In this document: piece by piece, positions 33,392 through 39,480 of the stretch
Position numbering within the stretch: the stretch's first letter is position 1
Layout: the number at the start of each line of letters is the position of its first letter
Position numbers and translations under genes: made by a program
The notes under the pieces: generated by a model
The model's database searches: none
What the model saw: the letters and a program-made list of their open reading frames with translations, nothing else
What the model was told of the DNA's origin: nothing
Origin: Labrys sp. WJW
GTDB lineage: Bacteria; Pseudomonadota; Alphaproteobacteria; Rhizobiales; Labraceae
DNA: 64,000 nt
Direction of reading: 5' to 3'
NCBI RefSeq assembly: GCF_001676615.1
Contig: NZ_LYXZ01000013.1
Location: 62,001 to 126,000, forward strand

Positions 33392-33595
33392 ATGACCTAT
33401 GAAATCAGCCTCGAGCGCCACATCGAAGAACTGCACGCCGAAGCCAAGGCCTGCCTCGACCCTATTGAGTGCGAGGCAATCTGGAACGCCATCAAGGAGG
33501 CTCACGAGGCTCTCGCCGCCGAGGAGGCTGAAAGCTTCTGGGCTGACTTCCTCGCCCCAGCCGAGCCGGTCCCGGCTGTAAGCCTCCCATTCTAA
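33392..33595 (+). CDS. Small acidic conserved-type protein, unknown function
   Basis: The 67-residue product starts at the ATG at 33392 after AAGGAGAA. It is helical, Ala/Glu-rich and acidic (for example EAIWNAIKEAHEALAAEEAE), without signal peptide or membrane segment. No named family is recognised. It is followed by a strong hairpin, so it forms a one-gene unit. Its position next to the regulatory cassette of the element suggests a core passenger gene. Confidence 0.6.
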   Translation: MTYEISLERHIEELHAEAKACLDPIECEAIWNAIKEAHEALAAEEAESFWADFLAPAEPVPAVSLPF

Positions 33596-33599
33596 GACT

Positions 33600-33633
33600 T
33601 CAGGAGGCAGGCGCGCAGGCGCCTGTCTCCTGA
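33600..33633 (+). terminator. Long hairpin after the small acidic gene
   Basis: The 15-base arms 33600-33614 (TCAGGAGGCAGGCGC) and 33619-33633 (GCGCCTGTCTCCTGA) pair with a single G-U and a four-base loop. No clear T run follows. It begins four bases after the stop codon. Confidence 0.65.
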
Positions 33634-33893
33634 TATTGCGCCATTTGGGCCGCTCAGGCACATCGAGCGCCTTCGCGTCCCCTCGAAGGGACAGGCTTGT
33701 GCCTCTCCCTTTGAACATCCCTCTCCCTTACGCGGACATTTCTTGAGATCGAATCGATTTGGCCGACTGTCGCCGCAAACGGCGCTCTCGAATTGGATCG
33801 TCCCACCATGTTTTGGGTAGCATACGGACCAAGAGCGACTAAAATAGTCGTAATGCTGGCATGCGCGCTCGCAGGAGTGGGAGGTGGTCTTGC

Positions 33894-34145
33894 ATGATCA
33901 CCGCTCGACAATCACGAGCTGCGCGCGCGTTGCTTGGCTGGACGCAAGAAACGCTCGCCGACAGGGCTCGCATATCCTTGACCGCGCTCAAACGCCTCGA
34001 ATCCGAGAATGATCTGACGGTATATGAATCAACGCGCGACCAAGTACGCCGGGCCTTTGAAGCAGTGGGGATCGTCCTCCTCTCGACCGACAAGGGAGAA
34101 GGCGTTCTGCGGCTCCATCAGGGCAATCAGCGTGGCAAGTCTTAG
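33894..34145 (+). CDS. Helix-turn-helix (XRE-type) regulator, candidate QseC-like repressor
   Basis: The 83-residue product starts at the ATG at 33894, six bases after GGGAGGTGG. Almost the whole chain is one HTH domain (ARALLGWTQETLADRARISLTALKRLE) followed by a short strand-rich tail (GIVLLSTDKGEGVLRL). It lies just upstream of a DUF2285 gene. In ICEMlSym-R7A the antiactivator gene qseM is paired with a small DNA-binding regulator, QseC; the position suggests a comparable role here, although the two genes are co-directional rather than divergent. Whether it is orthologous to QseC cannot be decided from sequence alone. Confidence 0.7.
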   Translation: MITARQSRAARALLGWTQETLADRARISLTALKRLESENDLTVYESTRDQVRRAFEAVGIVLLSTDKGEGVLRLHQGNQRGKS

Positions 34146-34242
34146 GCGCTCGTCTGACGAGGGCATCTGCGACGGTCGACGAAGGTTAAAGAGTGCGTCC
34201 AGGGCGACTAAGAAGGTCGGTTCCGAGAAAGGAAAACCACAG

Positions 34243-34524
34243 GTGCCCGACAAGGAACGAGCCATTCCCCGTTTTCAGGACGAACCGCCAACCGGCCCTC
34301 GACTGACCGCCTATGATCGCTCCCATATGTCCCTTTATCTGCGCCTGCTCGATGCCGCCAAAGATGGTGCGGACTGGCGCGAAGCGGTGCGCGTTTTGTT
34401 CGGACTGGACCCCGACGAAGATCCCGGCCGTTGCCGCCGCATTCACGACAGCCATCTGGCCAGAGCTCACTGGATGACCGAGCAGGGTTATCGCGAACTG
34501 GCCCGCGAAAGCCGGCGCTCCTGA
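34243..34524 (+). CDS. DUF2285 domain protein, candidate QseM-like antiactivator
   Basis: The 93-residue product starts at a GTG preceded by AAAGGA at 9 bases; no better start is visible. Residues from RLTAYDRSHMSLYLRLLDAA to the end form one DUF2285 domain (LFGLDPDEDPGRCRR, HWMTEQGYRELAR). DUF2285 is an extended-turn HTH variant. In ICEMlSym-R7A, QseM is a lone DUF2285 domain that binds the activator FseA and blocks it. Here the acidic and basic residues are about equal in number, while the DUF2285 part of the neighbouring FseA-like protein is strongly basic. This agrees with an antiactivator rather than a DNA binder. Confidence 0.72.
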   Translation: MPDKERAIPRFQDEPPTGPRLTAYDRSHMSLYLRLLDAAKDGADWREAVRVLFGLDPDEDPGRCRRIHDSHLARAHWMTEQGYRELARESRRS

Positions 34525-34641
34525 CAGGAAGTGATGCCGAAGAAGCAACACCTGTTGCCCAGTCTGAGACTTCTCCCGTTGGAATTGTCAGGGAATCCTC
34601 CTCCCTCCTCAACGAAATCAGCAAAAAGGAAGGGCGTGTTG

Positions 34642-34869
34642 ATGGCTGATGCATCCCAATGGCGTTCCTCGGCACCTTACCGACATGTCGACAATCTCAG
34701 CGCGTCGGATCTGGCCTGGGAATGGCTACGCCGCAACGAGGCCTATGGCCGCGACTATGCTGCATCCATCGGGCCTGATGCCAACCATGATGCGCAGGCA
34801 ATGCGGATCCGCCAACAATGGGGGCTGCAATTTCCCGGTCGATCCTTCGCTCGACGGGCCTGCACCTGA
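34642..34869 (+). CDS. fseA: FseA-like activator, N-terminal frame (DUF6499 / Trans_reg_dom part)
   Basis: The ATG at 34642 follows AGGAAGGG. The first 65 residues (WRSSAPYRHVDNLSASDLAW, RRNEAYGRDY, QQWGLQFP) are the typical N-terminal domain of FseA-type activators. In this frame translation ends ten codons later at 34869 with unrelated residues. The expected continuation (VDPSLDGPAPDLLWLP) is in the +1 frame, directly after TTT-CCC-G at 34831-34837. In ICEMlSym-R7A the two halves of FseA are likewise separate frames joined by programmed +1 frameshifting. A damaged gene or a sequencing error is the alternative. Confidence 0.8.
   Translation: MADASQWRSSAPYRHVDNLSASDLAWEWLRRNEAYGRDYAASIGPDANHDAQAMRIRQQWGLQFPGRSFARRACT
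34831..34839 (+). promoter_or_regulatory. Putative +1 ribosomal frameshift site
   Basis: The frame-0 codons are TTT CCC GGT. A prolyl-tRNA on CCC could slip forward onto CCG, dropping one base so that the next codon is GTC in the frame of the DUF2285 half. The switch joins the two halves exactly where the domain family continues. Confidence 0.6.
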
Positions 34870-35413
34870 CCTCTTGTGGTTGCCTCAGGAGGATGCAAGC
34901 AGCGTTGTGCTGACGTCGGCACCCGCTGTGCTGACGCAATCTGCCAGCCAGACGGCCGACATTTGTCTGCCCGGCTCCCATGTCGACGAAATGGGGCGCC
35001 ATAGCCTCTATGATCTTGGCGGTATGCAGCGTGTCCAGCTCTTGTGCCTCGACGGGTTCGAGAGGCAAGGGCGCCTGGCTGCCGTCATCCCGCTTGGCCT
35101 CGAAGGGTTCGACCGCCTCGAGGCTCTTTATCGCTTTCTGGCGGCGCTTCATCGGCGCTCAGTTCCCCAGGACAAACGTCTGACGCCGCAACAGAGGGCG
35201 CGCGCACGCCGGATGCTGCAGGCCTGGGACGGGGCACGTGACGGCGCCACTCAACAACACATCGCCGAGGTCGTCCTCAGCCGCGCCCGTGTCAGCCGCG
35301 ATGAATGGCAGGTCTCCTCCAGCCGCTATGCCGTGATGGCCTTGCTGCGTGATGCGCGGGCGATGGTCGCCGGTGGCTATCGAAAACTGCTTCGTCATCG
35401 TCGCCGATCCTAA
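34838..35413 (+). CDS. fseA: FseA-like activator, C-terminal frame (linker and DUF2285)
   Basis: After the frame change 191 residues follow, giving a fused protein of 256 residues. The end is a DUF2285 domain: KRLTPQQRARARRMLQAWDG, DGATQQHIAEVVL and GGYRKLLRHRR. It is rich in Arg and should bind DNA. Shared positions with the lone DUF2285 protein at 34243-34524 (RLT, DGA, VL, GYR) show that they are paralogous domains. FseA activates rdfS and thereby excision and transfer; the RdfS-like gene is the next gene here. This frame has no obvious ribosome binding site of its own, which favours production by frameshift. Confidence 0.8.
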   Translation, partial: VDPSLDGPAPDLLWLPQEDASSVVLTSAPAVLTQSASQTADICLPGSHVDEMGRHSLYDLGGMQRVQLLCLDGFERQGRLAAVIPLGLEGFDRLEALYRFLAALHRRSVPQDKRLTPQQRARARRMLQAWDGARDGATQQHIAEVVLSRARVSRDEWQVSSSRYAVMALLRDARAMVAGGYRKLLRHRRRS

Positions 35414-35506
35414 CGGCCCCGGCCGCTGAAGCGGTGTGCGAATTCGAGAACCCCCAAGATCGCACTGCAACTCGCCGGTGCTGCTTCGCCATCGTGATCT
35501 TCGTCC

Positions 35507-35525
35507 GCCGCCGGTCATCGGCGGC
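35507..35525. promoter_or_regulatory. Hairpin in the leader of the RdfS-like gene
   Basis: GCCGCCG-GTCAT-CGGCGGC is a perfect seven-base inverted repeat 30 bases before the start codon. It could be an operator half-site pair for the FseA-like activator or an RNA hairpin limiting excisionase translation. Confidence 0.4.
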
Positions 35526-35554
35526 ATCCACGAGCATCACGAAAGACTTGTTTC

Positions 35555-35836
35555 ATGCGACCTGAGATCAGCGATCTGCCGCCGCACTTCCTGCGCACCA
35601 AGGAAGCTGCTCATTTCCTCAGCCTGTCCGCCCGCACCCTCGAAAAACACCGAACCTATGGCACCGGCCCGATCTACCGAAAACTCGGCGGACGCGTCGT
35701 TTATGCCGTCGATGAGCTTCTGGCTTGGACCGATCGTGGGGCCGTCACCTCGACCTCCGACCCGCGCGGATCGGTCCTGCCGGCCAAACGACACGTCACA
35801 GTGCCGCCGCTCCACGCCGGCCGCTTTGCGCGCTGA
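35555..35836 (+). CDS. Excisionase-like HTH_17 protein (RdfS / AlpA type)
   Basis: The 93-residue product contains a MerR-like winged helix: LRTKEAAHFLSLSARTLEKHRTYGTGPIYRKLGGRVVYAVDELLAW. This is the pattern of recombination directionality factors. In ICEMlSym-R7A, RdfS of this family is required for excision and heads the transfer operon that includes traF and the relaxase gene. The same gene order is found here: repA, DUF2840, traF, DUF736, lytic transglycosylase and relaxase follow on the same strand. The integrase that it would steer is not in the window. Confidence 0.8.
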   Translation: MRPEISDLPPHFLRTKEAAHFLSLSARTLEKHRTYGTGPIYRKLGGRVVYAVDELLAWTDRGAVTSTSDPRGSVLPAKRHVTVPPLHAGRFAR

Positions 35837-35856
35837 CTGCAGCAGGAGCGACCAAG

Positions 35857-36999
35857 ATGACGCGATGTCATACCCCATCGGAGCGCGCGCAACTCGACCT
35901 CTTCCGCACGCTCCCCGGCAAGTTTGCGCCAAGAGATGCGCAGGATCTCATGGCCTATCCCTTCTTTTCGCTGTCCAAGACGCATCGAGGCGCGCCGATC
36001 GATTATCAGGCGGGCAATGTCTCGATCCGGGTCGAAGCCGTGCCCGAGCACGGCATGGCGACGATCTGGGATGCCGACATTCTGATCTGGGCCGGGAGCC
36101 AGATCGTCGAGGCTCGCGACGGCGGGCTTCGCACCTCGAGGTGCATGGCCGCGACGCCCTACGAGATCCTCAAATTTACAGGGCGGGGTACCTCGCTGCG
36201 TGATTATCTGCGCCTGAAAGCCGCGCTCGATCGGCTGCAGTCGACCACCGTCTGCACCTCGATCCGCCAGTCCATGGCAGAGCGGCGCCATCGTTTTTCC
36301 TGGGTCAATGAATGGCAGGAACGCCTGAACGGCCATGGCAAGGCCGATGGCATCGAGTTGGTGCTGCCCGATTGGTTCTATCAAGCGGTGCTCGATGACG
36401 CGCTCGTCCTGACCATCGATCGCGCTTATTTCGCGCTCACTGGTGGCCTCGAGCGCTGGCTCTATCGCATCGTTCGCAAACATGGCGGGCGGCAACGGCG
36501 TGGCTGGAGCTTCGAGTTTCGCCATTTGCATCTCAAGTCCGGCAGCCTCTCGCCCTACAAACGCTTTGCCTTCGAACTGCGCGACATCATCCGTCGCCAA
36601 CCATTGCCGGGTTATGATCTGTCCATCGAGGTCGATCGGCGCGGACACTCGCTCTTGTCCTTCGAGACGATCTCGCCCTGTGGACAGGCTGTGGACGGCC
36701 TCGTGCTTTCGGGAACCGGCAGTGACGTGCCATCAAGAACCCGACATTCGTGCCATCAGGAACCCAAACAGGATCTAACCCATTGTAAGATTTTCGAAAA
36801 TCGCGCTCTTAACTTAGACTCTAACAAAGAATCTAACTTCCTTGAGTGCGCGCGCGAGGGGGAAAACCCCGAGGCTGGCGTGCCGGAGGCCGCCAATCTT
36901 TCGTCCCCGGGCTGCACCGGTTCGGCCGTCCGCAGGCCAGGCGCATGCACGGCCTCGCGTCGTAGCGCCTCTGTCCTCCTGCAGAGGGCTCGGTCATGA
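35857..36999 (+). CDS. repA: Replication initiator protein RepA (RPA family)
   Basis: The 380-residue product starts at the ATG at 35857 after AGGAGCG. The conserved RPA core runs from QLDLFRTLPGKFAPRDAQDLMAYPFF-like text through FTGRGTSLRDYLRLKAALDRLQST to SPYKRFAFELRDIIRRQPLPGY. The last 90 residues are poorly conserved in type, and their DNA carries iteron-like repeats, so this end of the gene may double as the replication origin. RepA would let the excised circular element replicate before or after transfer. The stop overlaps the next ATG (ATGA). Confidence 0.85.
   Translation: MTRCHTPSERAQLDLFRTLPGKFAPRDAQDLMAYPFFSLSKTHRGAPIDYQAGNVSIRVEAVPEHGMATIWDADILIWAGSQIVEARDGGLRTSRCMAATPYEILKFTGRGTSLRDYLRLKAALDRLQSTTVCTSIRQSMAERRHRFSWVNEWQERLNGHGKADGIELVLPDWFYQAVLDDALVLTIDRAYFALTGGLERWLYRIVRKHGGRQRRGWSFEFRHLHLKSGSLSPYKRFAFELRDIIRRQPLPGYDLSIEVDRRGHSLLSFETISPCGQAVDGLVLSGTGSDVPSRTRHSCHQEPKQDLTHCKIFENRALNLDSNKESNFLECAREGENPEAGVPEAANLSSPGCTGSAVRRPGACTASRRSASVLLQRARS
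36679..36845 (+). other. Candidate replication origin (oriV) inside the 3' end of repA
   Basis: Two DnaA-box-like sites TGTGGACAG and TGTGGACGG (36679, 36690) are followed by three related 16-mers of the type GTGCCATCAGGAACCC at 36703, 36727 and 36750. Their 23-24 base spacing is about two helical turns. Next come a perfect 14-base palindrome GATTTTCGAAAATC (36789-36802) and an AT-rich stretch with three TCTAAC repeats. This order is that of iteron-controlled origins. Confidence 0.6.
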
Positions 37000-37517
37000 C
37001 CGGCTCAGCACCTTCTCACCCCGATCGCGGCCCCATGCCGTCGGCGTCGGTGCCGGACGTTCTCACGCATGTGGAACTGACATGGATCGAAAAGCGCATG
37101 GAGAACTGGATCCGTTTCGGCAAACCAGCCCAGGAGCAACTTATCGATCAGCAGCGGCGCGTTCTTTCCTTCCGTCCCGGCAGCATCTTCGCCTTCCTGC
37201 GTTGGGCCGCCAACGACTATGGCACGATCCTTTCGCGCATCGACATCGTGCGCGCAATCGAGCCAGGGCAAGCCTACCAGACGCCTCCCTTCGTGCGGCC
37301 CGGTGGCGACATTCTCCTCACGGTCGAAAGCTGGCCCAAGGTCGAGCGGGTGCTCCTGCATATCGATGCGATTGAACGGCTCGGCATCGATCCGAGCGAG
37401 GTCGCCCCCGATCATTGGCGGCATGTTCACAACCGCATGAATGCCGGGCTGTCGCCGCGCCCCTACACGATTGGCCGTCATCAAGCCTGGCTCAAGCGAC
37501 GGGAGATCGAACGATGA
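36996..37517 (+). CDS. DUF2840 domain-containing protein
   Basis: The 173-residue product overlaps repA by four bases and traF by four bases. DUF2840 covers most of the chain, including LTWIEKRMENWIRFGKPAQEQ, FRPGSIFAFLRWAANDYGT and the C-terminal IGRHQAWLKRREIER. It is a core passenger of alphaproteobacterial ICE/plasmid transfer operons, always near repA and traF. Function is unknown; a role in DNA processing is plausible from position only. Confidence 0.85.
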   Translation: MTGSAPSHPDRGPMPSASVPDVLTHVELTWIEKRMENWIRFGKPAQEQLIDQQRRVLSFRPGSIFAFLRWAANDYGTILSRIDIVRAIEPGQAYQTPPFVRPGGDILLTVESWPKVERVLLHIDAIERLGIDPSEVAPDHWRHVHNRMNAGLSPRPYTIGRHQAWLKRREIER

Positions 37518-38059
37518 CCCGCCGAGGCTATGTCATTGTGACAACGCTCGCTGCGTTCGGCGTCGTCATCACCTCTGTTGTATCGATGTCCCCGAGGCTC
37601 GTCTGGAATGCCTCGGCCAGCACGCCGATAGGTCTGTATTTGATTGCATCGGCGGGCCCGCTCGTTGGCGGTGATCTGGCTGCTCTGCTGCCACCCGAGC
37701 CGGTCACCCGCTTCATGGTCCAGCGCGGCTATGTCGGCGAAGGCGTGCCGCTCCTCAAACATATCGCAGCCCGGCCGGGGCAGGTGGTGTGCCGATGCGG
37801 GCGCAGCATCAAGGTCGATGGGGTGCAGATCGGCGAGGCGCTCTATCGCGATCGGCATGACCGCGCCCTGCCGGACTGGCAGGGTTGCCGCCGGCTCTCC
37901 GATGGCGAGGTGTTCGTCCTGAACCGGAACGTTCGAGACAGCTTCGACGGGCGTTACTTTGGCCCAATGCCGGCGAGTACCGTCATCGGCCGCGCTATCC
38001 CGCTGTTCATCGACGAGCGCGGCGACGGCCACTTCATCTGGCGACCAACGATGCACTGA
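37514..38059 (+). CDS. traF: S26-family signal peptidase TraF (pilin maturation)
   Basis: The 181-residue product has one N-terminal membrane segment (YVIVTTLAAFGVVITSVVSM). The catalytic Ser is predicted in NASASTPIGLYL and the Lys in VPLLKHIAARPGQVV, the Ser/Lys dyad of S26 peptidases. TraF of RP4 and ICE systems cyclises or trims the TrbC pilin, which is encoded here at 45335-45667. It acts at the periplasmic face of the inner membrane. The gene overlaps DUF2840 and precedes DUF736. Confidence 0.9.
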   Translation: MTRRGYVIVTTLAAFGVVITSVVSMSPRLVWNASASTPIGLYLIASAGPLVGGDLAALLPPEPVTRFMVQRGYVGEGVPLLKHIAARPGQVVCRCGRSIKVDGVQIGEALYRDRHDRALPDWQGCRRLSDGEVFVLNRNVRDSFDGRYFGPMPASTVIGRAIPLFIDERGDGHFIWRPTMH

Positions 38060-38123
38060 GCGCTCGCCGGCGGCGCGGCCGCCGTCACCCTCTTCCATCA
38101 CCACCGACACCCAGGAGCCCGAC

Positions 38124-38459
38124 ATGACGCAGATCGGACAGTTTACGCGCGAGAAAAAGGGATTCTTCGGACGCATTCACACACTCTTGGTCGACACCGC
38201 GTTGGCCATCCTTCCCACCGAACTGAGCGATGCTGAAAACGCGCCAGACTACCGGCTGCATGTCGGCGGTGAGGAAGGCCCTGAGGTGGGGGCTGGCTGG
38301 AAGCGCTCCAGTGACAAGGCAGGTGCCTACATTGCCGTGTCCATCGACGATCCGGCTTTGCCGCAGCCAATCCGCGCCAACCTGTTCCAGAACGGCAACG
38401 ACAAAACGTCCTGGTCCCTGCACTGGAATCGTCAGCGCGACCGCGTCGAGAGGGACTGA
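38124..38459 (+). CDS. DUF736 domain-containing protein
   Basis: The 111-residue product starts at the ATG at 38124 after AGGAG. DUF736 is recognisable from MTQIGQFTREKKGFFGRI, APDYRLHVG and the central EVGAGWKRSSDKAGAYIAVS. The family is small, cytoplasmic and nearly restricted to plasmids and integrative elements of alphaproteobacteria. It has no proven function. It lies three bases before the lytic transglycosylase gene in the transfer operon. Confidence 0.88.
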   Translation: MTQIGQFTREKKGFFGRIHTLLVDTALAILPTELSDAENAPDYRLHVGGEEGPEVGAGWKRSSDKAGAYIAVSIDDPALPQPIRANLFQNGNDKTSWSLHWNRQRDRVERD

Positions 38460-38462
38460 TCG

Positions 38463-39236
38463 ATGCCGTCTCGCCGCCTTTCGACCAACCAATCGGCCGC
38501 CGCTGGGCTGCGCCATGTTGCGCGGCGTCAGGTCCTTGTTCTCCTTACCGGCCTGACTGTCACGACTGCGATACCGCGCGCCGCAAATGCGCAACCCGCC
38601 GCAGTCGAACGGCCGTCGCCCGGCGATCTCTATGCGAAATACGTCAGCGAGGCGGCGCTGCGCTTCGGCGTGCCACCGGCCTGGATTCGAGCCGTCATGC
38701 GCGCCGAAAGCGACAGCGACATTTCCGCCATCTCGCGCAAGGGCGCCATCGGCCTGATGCAGATCATGCCGGCCACCTGGGCCGAGCTGCGCCTGCGGCA
38801 TGGGCTCGGCCGCGATCCCTTCGATCCGCGCGACAACATTCTGGCGGGAGCGGCCTATCTGCGCGAACTCTACGACCGCTATGGTTCGCCGGGTTTCCTC
38901 GCGGCCTACAATGCCGGTCCGTCACGTTACGAGGCCTATCTCGCCGGGCGTCCCTTGCCGGCCGAGACCCGCGCCTATGTGGCAAGGCTCGCACCCATCA
39001 TCGGGATCGACAAGCGCTTGCGCCCTTTCGCTTTTGCGGTGGTCGATCCCAAGGCCTGGAAAGGCGCGCCGCTCTTCGTCGCGCAGTTCGACGGCCAATC
39101 GGTTGCCATGCGTCCACTCATCGATCGGCGGCCAAATGACGAAGCTCTTGGACCGTCGTCGCGCAGCATCACGGCCATCATGCCGCGCTCGCAAGGTCTG
39201 TTCGCCGCCCACGCTGGTGGAAGGAGGGGGGCGTGA
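38463..39236 (+). CDS. Lytic transglycosylase (SLT domain, VirB1-like)
   Basis: The 257-residue product has an Arg-rich start and hydrophobic signal segment (RRQVLVLLTGLTVTTAIPRAANAQ). The SLT domain contains the catalytic Glu in RAVMRAESDSDISAIS, then GAIGLMQIMPATWAELR and GFLAAYNAGPSRYEAYL. It opens the peptidoglycan locally so that the mating pore can cross the envelope. It belongs to the transfer operon between DUF736 and the relaxase. Confidence 0.92.
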   Translation: MPSRRLSTNQSAAAGLRHVARRQVLVLLTGLTVTTAIPRAANAQPAAVERPSPGDLYAKYVSEAALRFGVPPAWIRAVMRAESDSDISAISRKGAIGLMQIMPATWAELRLRHGLGRDPFDPRDNILAGAAYLRELYDRYGSPGFLAAYNAGPSRYEAYLAGRPLPAETRAYVARLAPIIGIDKRLRPFAFAVVDPKAWKGAPLFVAQFDGQSVAMRPLIDRRPNDEALGPSSRSITAIMPRSQGLFAAHAGGRRGA

Positions 39237-39375
39237 GCGCGCTGGTATTGCTTCGCGCTGTCTCGGGCTCTGGCGTGGTCTGGAGGGAGCGCAAGGGGAA
39301 GCCAGGGGAGGCGACCGGAGGATGGCGAGATAAAAGGCCGCGAGGTGCGGTGTCGGTCGGTCGTGTTGTTTCAAG

Positions 39376-39450
39376 GGGTTATGGCTCGTTTTTGCGAGGT
39401 GCGAGCGTTTTGCGCACCCCGTGCCAAATACGTTTTCCTAAGGATTTCCG
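39376..39450. other. Candidate origin of transfer (oriT) upstream of the relaxase gene
   Basis: The 244-base gap before the relaxase gene contains, close together, CTCG-N6-CGAG (39385-39398), GGTGCG-N9-CGCACC (39398-39418) and TCCT-A-AGGA (39436-39444). Relaxases usually act on inverted repeats next to their own gene. No known nick consensus is recognised, so the site is a guess from position and structure. Confidence 0.4.
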
Positions 39451-39480
39451 CTGCTTGGCGCGATGTGCAGGACATCGGTC

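Noticed and set aside
34642..35413. Plain pseudogene of the DUF6499-DUF2285 regulator
   Set aside because: Both halves are otherwise intact, the switch is a single base at a slippery CCC-G, and the homologous activator is known to need +1 frameshifting; an indel is kept only as the alternative.
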